Numbered from the stretch's first letter, positions 1-10,763 are shown. The stretch: 64,000 bases of DNA from Astragalus membranaceus (GCA_039519185.1 CM076851.1:55410751-55474750); one strand, 5' to 3'. The notes: a model not told the origin generated them from the letters alone. A program made the numbers and translations.

Positions 1-529
1 TCTCTCTGTCGCTCTCTCTGCCTCTCTTTCTAGGTTTTTTTTGATACTGTTCTGAATCCCCTATTGCAACGAGCGTGTTGCACAGCTCCTATCTAATTCC
101 TAATTTCTCAGTTTGAAACATGTGTGTTGCAAACCCTAGTTTTTTTGATTTGAACACGGGTCAGATCCAGAAGTCGCAAACCCTAGTTTTTTTGATTTGA
201 ACATGGGTCAGTTTGATGATGCTTATGAGTATAGGCATGTTGTTGAAATGGAAATCTTCCTGTTTGATTTTGATGAGTCTGAAATGAAATCTGAATCGTG
301 ACTTTTGTTTGACTTTCAATTTAATGAACTCATCAATATCATAACAGTTCTTTGATTGGAATAGCTTCTGTGTGTGATGATGATTCTATTGGAAACTCTT
401 GGATTTTATTGAATGAAACTTATTTGTTCATGTATTATGATGCACAATCTGGATTTATCTTGATCAGATGATGGCTTTATCTTTATATTTATCTAATTGC
501 CCTTTGTTGCTGTGTGTAATGTTTTATAG

Positions 530-980
530 GTTGGAGCGCATTTTGGTTTTGGTCCTCTATGTGAATATCTATCCATAAATTATTTGGAACGATTTCTTTC
601 TGCATATGAATTACCAGTAAGTCAATGAATGAAGAGATGTTTATTAAAATAAATTGGCCATTTTATGCTTTATTGGTTAATTTAGATCTAATCAATGTTT
701 CCACTTTCAGAAGGGAAGAGCTTGGACAAAGCAACTATTGGCTGTATCTTGTTTATCTTTGGCAGCCAAAGTAGAAGAGACTGATGTTCCTCTTACTCTT
801 GATTTGCAGGTAGGAACTTGTTTTTTTAATGCTTGATGATTGTGTAAAGCAAATGTGTTTATCTTGCATGTGCTGATTGTTGTATTTTGTGCAGGTTGGT
901 GAATCAAAGTTTGTATTTGAAGCTAAGACCGAGAATGGAGCTTTTAGTACTGAGCACATTGAAATGGAGAATGCAAGCAG
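530..980 (+). pseudogene. captured cyclin D fragment
   Basis: Three exon-like blocks (530-616, 711-809, 895-980) with GT-AG borders encode the core of a plant D-type cyclin box. Recognisable pieces are FGFGPLCEYLSINYLERFLS, then LLAVSCLSLAAKVEETDVPL, then VGESKFVFEAKT and MELLVLSTLKWRMQAV. D cyclins bind CDKA and drive G1/S entry. In the third block the reading frame shifts after EAKT, consistent with loss of a few bases, so the normal product is not made. The LxCxE N-terminus and the C-terminal cyclin fold are absent. It joins directly to a receptor-kinase fragment. The upstream bases 1-529 are transcript-like leader or intron sequence, including a short direct repeat around 130-220. Confidence 0.8.
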
Positions 981-1034
981 TAAATCAATCTTTTAGGGAT
1001 CATGGCAAGAAGTCTATGCAAACTGCACAATCTA

Positions 1035-1300
1035 GTCCAGATCCGTTTGGGTTGGCTCGTATGCATGATCATCATGGAAAAGTGGCCAACACAACAAGAG
1101 TACTAGGGACAGTAGGATACATTGCTCCAGAAGTAGTTCGAACAGGAACAACATCAACAATGTCTTTGGCTTTGGAATATTGGTATTGGAAGTAATTTTG
1201 TGGAAGAAGACCTATTGAAGAAAATAAGGCGGGGCTAATTGAATGGGTGAAGTCCTTAATGGTACTTAGCCAATTGCCTAATGTTGTTGATGAAAGGTTT
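1035..1300 (+). pseudogene. captured L-type lectin receptor kinase fragment
   Basis: The frame reads FGLARMHDHHGKVANTTRVL and then GTVGYIAPEVVRTG, the activation segment and P+1 region of L-type lectin receptor kinases. A stop at about 1193 is followed in another frame by RPIEENKAGLIEWV, also typical of that family. Only subdomains VII to IX are present. The glycine loop, catalytic loop and lectin domain are missing. The piece is fused in one open stretch with the preceding cyclin D fragment, a chimera with no natural counterpart that points to capture by a transposon. Non-functional. Confidence 0.8.
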
Positions 1301-1442
1301 GCAACTCCTCACTCAATCTCAAAGTTCATACCTTTACTCAATCTCAAAGTTCAAGGTTAACCATAATAAGGTTAAACTGACTGGCATGTGGATATTTTTT
1401 TTCTGATTACTTTTACTGTGTAGTTTGATAAGGATGCTTTAG

Positions 1443-1579
1443 TGAGATCAGATCTTGCTCCTAAGTCAAATAAGCCACAACCTGAATTTTTCTTTAAACA
1501 ACTCACTGCAAGTGATACTAGTACTCATGGTGGTTTCTCTGTTCCTCGTCGCGCTGCTGAAAAGATTTTTCCCTCTCTT
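1443..1579 (+). pseudogene. captured auxin response factor (ARF) B3 exon
   Basis: One exon-like block encodes VRSDLAPKSNKPQPEFFFKQ followed by LTASDTSTHGGFSVPRRAAE and KIFPSL, then a GT donor. This is the start of the B3 DNA-binding domain of auxin response factors, including the hallmark TASDTSTHGGFSVPRRAAE. The rest of the B3 domain, the middle region and the PB1 domain are absent. The following 1580-2310 is intron-like, A+T-rich sequence without a recognisable exon. Confidence 0.85.
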
Positions 1580-2314
1580 GTAAGTCTATTCCCTTTTTCC
1601 AACTATCGAATTAAGACCTTTTCTTTTGATAAACAACTTAATTAAGTTCTTATAACATAATCACTTATAATATAAGTGCTTTTATCATGCTAGTGTTTAC
1701 ACCATGGTGATGCCAACATTTGCAATTTGCAATATTTTTTTAAGATTTCATGTTGATGTGTAAAAAGTTCTACACTATATATGATGCCACCTGTTCAAAA
1801 AGCTGTTCAAACTTCAAAAGCTTTTCCTGGAAGTGAAGAACTTAGTTACTATGAGGCGGCACTTTCTTATGTGCTGATAATGGAACAGTTTTACATTAGC
1901 AGTTGATGAAATTTAGTGTCATCAAAAACCTTAATATTTTCTAAATGTCTGTTTTACAATTGCATTATCTCCTTTCCGGTCTCTCACTATCTCTCTAATA
2001 GGTTTTGTTCCCTTCCACTCTATGTGAAATGCTGTTGGATGATTTTCCGGTGTCGTTCACCTTTTTTTTTCTTTTCCCTTTTTCAACTTGCTATGTGACA
2101 CATGATTTATGATAGCGTTGTTTGATTTGTATAGCCAACCCCACCTAGTGCGGACGGGCTTTTTGTCGTCAATGTTGTTTGAACCTTGTATTCAATGTGC
2201 TTTTCTGTAGTTATTTTTTATTACTGCTGTTAAGCAATGGGATTTGTTTTTGTTTCAGTTAACTCTGTGCGTTTAGATGTTGCTTTTCCATGTTCTTACT
2301 ATTTTGAATGTTAG

Positions 2315-2980
2315 GCCTGCAGGAGTGTCAAGTAATGATGGCAAAGCCGAGTTAGTTGATGATGATAGAGTTGAACTTGAGAAAAGCAATATCCTTCTAA
2401 TGGGCCCAATAGGATCAGGTAAACCAGTTTTTAGTTTTTAGCCTACCTTCTCAACTCTCAGGTGTATCTGTATGTACTTATGGTTGTGTAGTAGTTTCAA
2501 TTTTCAGTGTGATAGTGATTTAGCTGCTGCAGAGCCAGTGATAGTGTCTTTACAGATTGAAGGAAGAAGAGCATTACTCACTTGTCTTCTCACAACTGGT
2601 TAGTTACTTCAAGAATCTCTTATATGTTTTGCCATAATAATTTCATTTCCATGTGGCTTGCTTGCTTAATTAATTGATTGATTTTATGTTATGTCAGTTG
2701 CTGGAGTCTATGCATGTGATGTTGCTGGAGCTGTTAGCACTAGCACTGGTGGGTTCCCAACACCGAAGGAGCTATGTAAGGGACATGATAAATTCGTAAT
2801 TGGACAAGAGAGGGCTAAGAAGGTATGTGCGTGACTATTTTTCAATGATTTTGTGATTTGCAGTGAACTCGAGAGATTGGTGATTAATGTTACCTTAATT
2901 GTATTTGCAGGTTCTTTCTGTGGCAGTTTATAATCACTATCAGAGAATATTTCATGAGTCTTCATCCAAGTCCAAGTGGT
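2315..2980 (+). pseudogene. captured ClpX ATPase exons
   Basis: Block 2315-2418 encodes DDRVELEKSNILLMGPIGSG, the Walker A region of organellar ClpX with Thr changed to Ile. Blocks 2698-2822 and 2911-2977 encode STPKELCKGHDKFVIGQERA, KKVLSVAVYNHYQRIF and HESSSKSKW, the entry to the AAA domain. ClpX unfolds substrates for the ClpP protease in mitochondria. In a real ClpX gene the Walker exon comes after these exons; here a copy lies in front of them and another copy lies behind (3127-3235). So the order has been rearranged by duplication. A further exon-like piece at 2530-2600 was not identified. Non-functional. Confidence 0.75.
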
Positions 2981-3019
2981 TGGTATATTACTTCAGCTTG
3001 TTAGCCTATCTTTTATTTG

Positions 3020-3245
3020 CTTTTCTGTAGTTATTTTTTATTACTGCTGTTAAGCAATGGGATTTGTTTCTGTTAACTCTGTGCGTTTAGATGCTGCTTT
3101 TCCATGTTCTTACTATTTTGAATGTTAGGCCTGCAGGAGAGTCAAGTAATGATGGTAAAGCCGAGTTAGTTGATGATGATAGAGTTGAACTTGAGAAAAG
3201 CAATATCCTTCTAATGGGCCCAACAGGAGAGTCAAGTAATGATGT
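3020..3245 (+). repeat. second copy of the ClpX Walker-A exon and its upstream intron
   Basis: About 210 bp from 3020 repeat 2200-2410 almost base for base, including the intron tail and the exon encoding VELEKSNILLMGPTGES. Here the Thr of Walker A is kept, but the segment breaks at ACAGGAGAGTCAAGTAATG. That short motif also occurs at 3134 and 4683, and may mark template switches during assembly of the element. Confidence 0.75.
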
Positions 3246-3475
3246 TCTTACTTAATATTGCAATATCCTTCTGCAAATTTTTGTCGGTGTTCACTAACAT
3301 TTTGATGATATATCTTCACATTGTGGATGATGATGAATCAACAAAATATTGCATGTCACAGTTTATTTGGGTAAGTACTTAAAATCCTTTGCTAAAGAGC
3401 TGTATTGTGAAACACCCTTTGGTAGTGTAACTGAAACTGATATGTGATAAATTTTTGTTTATTGAATTATTTAAG

Positions 3476-4440
3476 GTGGTTATGATATGGAAGTGAAAGC
3501 TGCAAAAGCATATGATCTAGCTGCTCTAAAGTATTGGGGACCTTCAACACATATAAACTTCACTGTATGTTTCAACTAATTAAGGACCAATTTTCACTAC
3601 AAAATCTCAATCTTAGATTCATTAAACTCCCATTCTTTATGCTGTTCTCTTTTGGCAGCTAGAAATTTACCAAACTGAACTTGAAGTAATGAAGAACATG
3701 ACTAGGCAAGAATATGTTGCACACTTGAGAAGGTACAAAATCTACTAATTAGGATTTAGTGCTATTAATAACTATTGTTGTGAATAATGATATGTTGATA
3801 TTAAGTTTTTGGTTCTTCTGTAGAAAGAGTAGTGGGTTTTCAAGGGGTGCTTCACAGTACAGAGGAGTGACAAGGTTTTTAATGCTATTTTATTGCTTCT
3901 TTTTCCTCTAAATTATAATGGAGACATTAATTTGGGGTTTAATTAGATATCTAAATTTAGTTTTGGATCTGTTATGTAGGCACCATCAACGTGGTAGATG
4001 GCAAGCAAGGATTGGCAGAGTTGCAGGAAATAGAGACCTCTATCTTGGCACATTCAGTAAGTTCTTCCAAGAAATGATATATATGTTGCACACTTGAGAA
4101 GGTACAAAATCTACTAATTAGGATTTAGTGCTATTAATAACTATTGTTGTGAATAATGATATGTTGATATTAAGTTTTTGGTTCTTCTGTAGAAAGAGTA
4201 GTGGGTTTTCAAGGGGTGCTTCACAGTACAGAGGAGTGACAAGGTTTTTAATGCTATTTTATTGCTTCTTTTCCTCTAAATTATAATGGAGACATTAATT
4301 TGGGGTTTAATTAGATATCTAAATTTAGTTTTGGATCTTTTATGTAGGCACCATCAACATGGTAGATGGCAAGCAAGAATTGGCAGAGTTGCAGGAAATA
4401 GAGACCTCTATCTTGGCACATTCAGTAAGTTCTTCCAAGA
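3476..4440 (+). pseudogene. captured AINTEGUMENTA-like (AP2) fragment with a 369-bp tandem duplication
   Basis: Exon blocks encode EVKAAKAYDLAALKYWGPST, then QTELEVMKNMTRQEYVAHLR, then the second AP2 domain start SGFSRGASQYRGVT, and RHHQRGRWQARIGRVAGNRD with LYLGTF. This is the linker and second AP2 repeat of the AINTEGUMENTA-LIKE/PLETHORA transcription factor family, with introns retained. The stretch 3713-4081 is repeated in tandem as 4082-4450 with very few changes, so the second AP2 exons occur twice. No start codon, first AP2 repeat or C-terminus is present. Non-functional. Confidence 0.8.
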
Positions 4441-4442
4441 AA

Positions 4443-4450
<8 letters not shown>
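3713..4450 (+). repeat. tandem duplication, two 369-bp units
   Basis: Unit 1 is 3713-4081 and unit 2 is 4082-4450. Both begin TATGTTGCACACTTGAG and run through the same exon, intron, exon, intron order to AGAAATGATATA. Differences are scattered single bases, such as CGTGGTAG versus ATGGTAG and one T fewer in a TTTTTCC run, so the duplication is fairly recent. The right edge is an (AT)n tract. Confidence 0.9.

Positions 4451-4512
<62 letters not shown>
4445..4512. repeat. (AT)n microsatellite
   Basis: An uninterrupted AT dinucleotide run of over 60 bp at the end of the second AP2 duplication unit. 4513-4930 holds no recognisable gene, only a repeat of the AGGAGAGTCAAGTAATGATG motif near 4683. 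Confidence 0.98.
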
Positions 4513-4517
<5 letters not shown>

Positions 4518-4934
4518 AGAAAGAATTCACACTTTTTAATTTAGCATGTATTTATCTCTCATGTCTTTGACCTCGTTCCGATGTTCAGGAGAAAGAGATC
4601 CTGACCTCGTTCTAATTATTTTTGTCCTTGAACTAAATTCAGGCACTCAAGATGAAGCAGCAGAAGGATATTAGGCCCCTAGGAGAGTCAAGTAATGATG
4701 TTCTTACTATTTTTGTCCTTGATTTGGTTTGAATATGTTGATACTTAAAGCTGATTGTTAGCACTAATTCCCATGGAATCTTGTCCTAATTGTGTCTGCC
4801 ATTGGTTCAGTGTTGTGGACTGAAATTTACTTCGTTATTCCAATTGAGCCATAAAATTAATTGTGAAGTAGTTTACTTTGAACTTATGAACTTATTAACT
4901 GTGAGTATTATTTATGAACTGAGCAATGATATAT

Positions 4935-5006
4935 GACTTCATGGCCCAATGGATAAGGCGCTGGTCTACGGAACCAGAGATCTGGGTTCGATCCCCAGTG
5001 GAGTCG
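4935..5006 (+). tRNA. tRNA-Arg (anticodon ACG)
   Basis: A complete cloverleaf can be folded. The acceptor stem is GACTTCA with TGGAGTC (one T-G pair), and the discriminator base is G. The D arm contains AATGGATAAGG. The anticodon stem CTGGT/ACCAG encloses loop CTACGGA, with anticodon ACG reading CGU and, through inosine, CGC and CGA. The T arm is CTGGG-TTCGATC-CCCAG. Length is 72 nt, normal for plant nuclear tRNA-Arg(ACG), with one acceptor wobble against the common GACTCCA start. It lies inside the inferred CACTA element between captured fragments and the terminal repeats, so it may itself be a passenger; box A and box B look usable. Confidence 0.9.
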
Positions 5007-5080
5007 CTTCTACGGAACGAAAATTTGTATAACCAGGGTATAGATTAAACCAAAATTTGAAAAGAAAAAAAAACTTTTAA

Positions 5081-5460
5081 AGTCAGGCAAGAATAAACGC
5101 TTGACTTTAAATCATACTTACGAAGTCAGGCAAGAATAAATGTTTGACTTTAAAACAGACTTACGAAGTCAGGCAAGAATAAATGCTTAACTTTAAATCA
5201 TACTTACGAAGTCAGGCAAGAATAAATGCTTGACTTTAAAACAGGCTTACGAAGTCAGGCAAGAATAAATGCTTGACTTTAAATCATACTTACGAAGTCA
5301 GGCAAGAATAAATGCTTGACTTTAAATCAGACTTACGAAGTCAGGCTATCGCTTGACTTTAAAACTCCTGACATACAAAGTCGACTTAATAAAAGTCAAG
5401 CGCCCGCCTGACTTTAAATCCCCTTTTCGCCTGACTTTAAATCCCTTTTTTGCACTAGTG
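5081..5460. repeat. 43-bp subterminal repeat array and CACTA terminus
   Basis: Six direct units of 43 bp start at 5081, 5124, 5167, 5210, 5253 and 5296, with a partial seventh at 5339. Each contains AGTCAGGCAAGAATAA and TTGACTTTAAA. Toward 5460 the same AGTCAAGCG/CGCCTGACTT words occur in shorter, inverted spacing, and the block ends TGCACTAGTG. Arrays of this kind next to a CACTA end are the expected transposase-binding subterminal repeats. Identity is slightly below 100 percent between units. Confidence 0.8.
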
Positions 5461-7684
5461 ATTGGTGAGAAAATATGATACTTCAAATTTGGAATAGGAA
5501 TTAAAATTTTGAAAATGCAATGAACTTTGTTTTTCTTCTTGAATTAACTTCACTCTCACTTTTTTGAATCAACTTGTACTAAAATTTAGCTGACAGATAA
5601 AATAATATATATCCAACTAACCTTGGTGTTCAAAGACTAACCTTGTGATGTTCAACAAACTTAAAATTCAAAGAGTTTCCCCATTTTCTTGTAAGTTGAG
5701 TCAGGTGCCTGCAACAAGCAGACAAAGAAAATGTAGTTACTAAATGTGGAAGCTATATTTGATTCTATTGAAATAATGAACCAAGAACATAATCAAATGG
5801 TTTATTCCAGAAGGATTCAGAACCGATGTATGATGAATTATTCCAAAAGGATTCAGAACTGTGCAGTAATTTAAATCAAATGTTGAAGTAGTACAATTTC
5901 ATATTCTAACAACTTTTTTTCAGATTCAGAACATCAGTCCTGTTTTCAGATTCTAACAAATTTTTTTAGGAGTGAAGGGAATAGGAAAAAAGTGAAGCCT
6001 CACCTCACCACACAAAATCACTACACTACACTACACACTAGAGAAATGTGCTTGATAAATAGGCTTTTAGTATCATTTGTAATACTTGAGAAATTGGTGG
6101 ATTTACTTTTCTTTATGGAGTAATTCCCTAATATAGAGAGCTTATACCCAACTTCAGCATTTGCAATCAAAATAGAAACAGGGGCTTATGATGTGTAATT
6201 TGTCAATCAAACAATAAGAGCAGATGGATTACACAGATATTGATAAATGTTATGTTATTGGACTCTATTATGACTATTGATTAAATTAAGAGCCTAAAAA
6301 CAGGTAAATCACTTGGTCGATAAGGCTATTTGCAGGGGAAGATTACTTCCCTTCAACTTTCCACAATGCAACTGGAGCCTTTACAGGTAAGCAAATCAAC
6401 ATAGCTCACACTACCCATAAAGAAAAGAAAGATAACAAAACAAAATAAAGAAAAGAAAAGAAAAAGATCTTACGTACCAGGGAGAACCAGAACAGCAACA
6501 CACCCACAAAACACGGTTCTTATCTCTGAAATCAAATCAAAAAAGTAGGGACTAGCAGAAGGAGAGCGTACCACAGCAAATGAAATGGAGAGAAGGAGAG
6601 CTTACCACAGCAAACGAAATGCAGTTTGCAAGAGTTTTAGTTTGCGGGAGTGACTAGAATCAACGTGAGAGAGTCTATTGAAATATTGAACCACAAAAAT
6701 GGCTTCGTGAGAAAATCAACAATCCCTAAACCTTAAATACACAAAATCAACAAATCCACAACATATGTAACAAAACCCTAAATACACAAAACCACAAACC
6801 CTATCAACTAAGAAAAATTTGCCAAAAAAATTGTTTTGAGAGAGAGAGAGAACGAACCATGAGTCAAGTTGCTTCTCTAGAAGCTTCGTGAGCGGAAAAG
6901 GGAGAAACTGCTTCAACCCAAACGAACCGTGAGACGAGAGAGGGAATGAGTGACTAATGAGTAGTGAAAGAGAGAAAGAGAAACGCTGTGAGTCAAAGGG
7001 AAAAAAGAGTGGGAGATTTTGGGTTTTTTGGTAATAAACGGAGATATAGAGTCGAGAGTCGGCCCATCCGACGCTAACAATATTATTTAAAAATTAAATA
7101 TTTAGCGTTCGCTTTTCCCGGAGTAGCGTCGCCCATGTTTGACGCTAAGTTGTTTCTTTCAAGAGCAAATAATGTCCGGTGTAGCGTCGGCCATGTCCGT
7201 CCGCTCATTGCACTGTTTATCGCAAAAATTAAGGATTGTGCAGCCTCCTGTATTCCCAAAAATCGAGATTTTTACGGACAAAAAATACAAATAATCCATG
7301 ATTTTTAGGGACATATACCAAGCCTGCTTTGTGTTAATCCTCTATTCTGCGTGTTTCATTTCCTAGTGTGCATGAGTTTAAAAAAAATAATGTTGTACAC
7401 TATTGTTATTTTAATTAATAATGGTTTATTATTCATATTTATTTAGTCTAATAATAGACTAATGGAGCTCCGGGCCAGCTGTCCTGCCCCTCGAGACACC
7501 TACAATGAGCGAGGGATTAGACACTGCTGTCCGTGCGGTGGATACCCGGATTTACCCAAAAAAACTAATAAATTTATTGTTGTTCTTTAATCTCTTTGGA
7601 CTAATAAACTTTTGTTTTTGACAAATGGACTTATAAACTTGATAGAGGTAGCTAAATAATATATTATTGAGGTAGCTAAATATA
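5461..7684. other. gene-poor interval with transposon debris
   Basis: No convincing gene. An exon-like block at about 6337-6388, bounded by TTTGCAG and GTAAGC, reads EDYFPSTFHNATGAFT but was not assigned to a family. 6480-7020 read on the minus strand looks like a 5' leader with an intron (CT-rich, T-rich). 7050-7200 has repeated TAGCGTC/GACGCTA words (separate entry). 7450-7560 is a short G+C-rich block containing GGTGGATACCCGGATTTACC, possibly a SINE or MITE piece. Confidence 0.5.
7050..7205. repeat. TAGCGTC/GACGCTA motif cluster, possible transposon subterminal region
   Basis: The words GACGCTA and TAGCGTC/TAGCGTT occur at about 7067, 7100, 7124, 7140 and 7181 on both strands, twice as GTAGCGTCGSCCATG. 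Spaced two-orientation words like these are typical of CACTA subterminal regions. No clean CACTA terminus was found beside them, so the element is probably truncated. Confidence 0.45.
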
Positions 7685-8130
7685 CACTACAACATTTTTT
7701 GTCTCTAGCAACACATCCTTTGACAACATGCAAACAATGTTGCTTAAATCATATCAGACAACATTTGGGAACTGTTGCCTCTAAATCAATGTTTTATAGC
7801 ACACTCTTTTGGCAACACTGAATAAAGGTTCCTTAAATTCTATATGACTACATTTTTGGATTGTTGCTATCCTGTTTCGTTTGCAACATTTAATAACTGT
7901 TCCCTAAACTTTCACTAGCAACAGTTTCTAATTGTTACACTAATTATTTTAAACGGGAACATTTCTTTTGGTGTTGCCTTTAAAATTATATTTAAAAATT
8001 AGATTTGGTTGAATTTCCTTTCAACATTTTTTCATTTCATTTTAGGCGGTACTATCTTTATTTCATTTAGGTGGTAAAATTTTTACTCATTCCCTCTCTT
8101 TTTTTACAGCTAATTCACTCATCCCTCCTA
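7685..8130. repeat. left subterminal repeats of the 7685-22289 CACTA element
   Basis: Repeated GCAACA/TGTTGC words in both orientations, each set in short A+T-rich spacers, for example GACAACATTTGGGAACTGTT. They mirror the right-end set at 21955-22289. Confidence 0.85.
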
Positions 8131-8199
8131 AAACAAAAGAAAAGATATTATTTACTTTTTCCAGAAAAATTAAATCTGAGATAGCTAGTTACTGAAACC

Positions 8200-8700
8200 C
8201 TATGGCTCTCGTTTTTCTCTCATTTCACGTATTCCACGCTGCTTCCTCACGCTGCTTCTCTCACGCTGCTTCCTCACCCTCTCTTTCACTTCCCTCACGC
8301 TGCTTCCTCTCCCTCTCACCTTTCACTCTACGCCTCCACCAGCCTCCACCCCCCTATCGTTGCTCAGCCGGTCCTTCGCTTCTCACCACCACCATTTCGT
8401 CTTCCCCTCTTCAACCACAGTTCATCGCCAATCCGAACCATAACCAGAAAATGGCTTCTTCTTCTTCCTCAGGCGCTGTCTCTCTCGCTTCCCTCTCTCA
8501 GTCGCAGAACCGGTCTCCAATTTCCTCTTCCTCAGGCGCTGTCTCTCTTCCTCAGGCGTTGTCTCTCTGGCTTCTTCTTCTTCAGTTCTTCTTCTTCTTC
8601 TCAGGTTAGTTTTTTCTTCTCTTCTTTGATGATTGTTTGATTTGGGGAAAATTGTTCAATTTCTGCATGAATTGAAAACCCTAATTTCTGATTTTTTTTT
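8200..8700 (+). other. captured leader module (shared with the CACTA element at 26259)
   Basis: A CT-rich, Ser/Pro/Leu-coding stretch with an ATG at 8202 and a second at about 8451 (MASSSSSGAVSLASLSQSQN). It ends at a splice-like CAGGTTAG near 8605, followed by intron-like sequence with the GAAAACCCTAATTTC words of plant leader introns. The open frame 8202-8609 is low in complexity and matches no family I know. The same module, with only local indels, lies at 26506-26985 in another CACTA element in front of a different captured gene. It probably supplies a promoter, a 5' leader and perhaps a start codon for the chimeric transcript. Confidence 0.55.
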
Positions 8701-9120
8701 TTAATTTGGAAACCACATCTGAATTAAGTAATGTGGCCGTGTGTGTATAACCCTGGATTGAAAATCAATGTCCATGAAAGCCTTGAGAATGGTTATAAAT
8801 TTTATGTTTTTTTTTGTGTCCTAATTTTAATGTTTTAAAGCTCGTGTGTCAATGTCCATTACAAAATCAATGTTCAAAGCTTGTGTTCTTATTGTTGAAA
8901 CTTGAAAGATTAGATACCCATATGTTTTATGCCCGTAAGAGGGAGAGAGGCAATAGTTTCTGTTTTGGTAAGTGAGTAGAGAAGCTAAATGGTGGAGTTT
9001 GACTTTGCTGCAAGTCTGAACCCAGCCCTTCTGAAATTCTATCATTGTGTTGAATCTTTTGAAACAAGTTCTCCGCATACTGTTGTTATGTTTTTACTGA
9101 TTGTTCTTTATGGCTTTTAG

Positions 9121-10763
9121 GTGGTACTCAGAATGATGCAAGTTTATTCCCTAACGTCGACAGTTCATGGAAAGTAAGTATAACCATTTTATGTTCTGCT
9201 TCCTGGCTGCTGTCATGTGAGCATCAATACCTATAGAAGAATTTAAGATATCAGCCAATCCCTGTTGAGGTTAAGCATCAATGCCTTTCTATAGGATTGT
9301 CTGGTTTTTTCCTTTGTTTTCGGGGAAAAGGAATGAGGGAGGATTGGGATAGTTGATAACCATACCTTTCTTTTTTGGAGGTTAGTGAATCTGTGATTGG
9401 ACGTGTTACTCGAACCACCCACTTTGTCGGTTGTCACTGATATCAATGCTGACCCAAGATACGTATAGGTTGAGCATTTGATTAATACCTGCATCCACCC
9501 TTGTTTTTTTATAGTCACTTGTCCCCAGACAGCAAGAAAAATGTAACTGTATAGAGAGAACTATTATCATTTGATTACTTGGCTAGTTATGTGCGGTTCT
9601 AACTATTGTGTTGCATGACAGACATTCAACGAGATACAAAAGCTTCTTAGCAAGACTAATGGCAAAGTTGTTGGCGACTTAATGACTCCAACTCTACTTG
9701 TTGTTCATCAATCGACTAGTCTGGAGGATGCTGCCAGGTACTGATTTTGCATACTGATATGACCTGGTATTTCATTATAAATAATTAGGCCCAGACTAGT
9801 CTGGAGGATGCTGCCAGGTACTGATTTCGGCAACCTCCCAAATGCCCAAAGGCCCTACCCTTGCAAATGACAAGATAGTTCCTCCTCTTAACTCCTCCTT
9901 GCTTTGATACTGGTATTTTATTACTAAGAACTAGGGTAGAATCCACTTGATTACATAACAACACTACAGAACTCGAGGTTGAGGGTCTGGTACCTCCCAG
10001 ATACTCAGAGTCCTTAACTTTCTCAAATGACAAGATACTTCCCCCCCTCTCAAGTCTCAACTCCTCTTGGCTCTTGATACCACTTGTTACAAAGCAGTAA
10101 TCCTCAGGGAACTTCTAGCGTTTGCAACCTCCTAAGTGCCCGAAGGCTCTAAGTTAACTTCCTCAATTGACTAATAGTTCCTCCTCTGAACCCCCTTTTC
10201 TTATTTATGGGCAAAACATCTTATTTTCCCCTTAACTATCCCAACCCCCATCTATCAACTTATCCCATTCACTCATACCTAACCAACTTACTGACTAAGG
10301 GGTTACCTATCAAATACTTATTTAATGACTTTTTTTCCTCTGATTATTTTGTTACGGACTTGATAATAACCTATAATTTCTGTCTAATGTATGGGGACAA
10401 CAAAAATAACTTCTAGTTTGTTGCAACATCAGTGCAACCATTTGCAACAAAAAAACCTATAATTTCTGGCTAAAAGAAATCCCTTATAGCAATCTTGTTA
10501 GCAAACATTGTTCTCCTGATGCCTGACACGACCTATTTTATTAGGCTGTTGCTTGAAACAAAATATCGTCGACTACCTGTGGTAGATGAAGATGGAAAGC
10601 TGGTAAGCAGATTATTTATCTCTTAAAATTTAATTTTTGTTGTTTCTTACATTAGTGACTCGCTGATTGATTTGTTATATTTTTGTAAGGTTGGACTTAT
10701 TACAAGGGGAAATATCGTCAAGGCAGCTCTGCTGTCAAAGCGCGCCGATGAGAGGCCCACATA
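9121..10763 (+). pseudogene. captured CBSX (CBS-domain, chloroplast type) exons
   Basis: Four exon-like blocks with introns. About 9121-9172 encodes GGTQNDASLFPNVDSSWK. About 9622-9738 encodes TFNEIQKLLSKTNGKVVGDL and MTPTLLVVHQSTSLEDAAR. About 10543-10602 encodes LLLETKYRRLPVVDEDGKL. About 10690-10763 encodes VGLITRGNIVKAALLSKRAD and a stop. These match the C-terminal CBS domain of plant CBSX1/CBSX2, small proteins that bind adenosyl nucleotides and regulate chloroplast thioredoxins. The transit peptide and the first CBS domain are missing, so the natural protein cannot form. A 33-bp piece of the second block is duplicated at about 9793-9826. 10764-11150 looks like the matching 3' untranslated region. 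Confidence 0.8.

Larger units (their letters stand above)
1..5460. mobile_element. CACTA (En/Spm) element, right part, with captured host gene fragments
   Basis: The right terminus is at 5460. Read on the minus strand it starts CACTAGTGCAAAAAAGGG, a normal CACTA terminus. It is followed inward by an array of repeats carrying AGTCAGGC and CTTGACTTTAAA motifs, as subterminal repeats of this superfamily do. Inside lie pieces of at least five unrelated host genes, all on the plus strand, several keeping their introns, none complete. CACTA elements that pick up host exons are known in soybean (Tgm type). The left terminus and any target duplication are outside the window, so the extent is inferred. 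No transposase was recognised. A minor alternative is that the fragments at 1-4600 were brought in by a Helitron and only abut this terminus. Confidence 0.6.

Noticed and set aside
5081..5345. Regular 43-bp direct repeats resembling a CRISPR array
   Set aside because: Units are contiguous with no unique spacers, in a plant nuclear context, and lead to a CACTA terminus; they are subterminal repeats.
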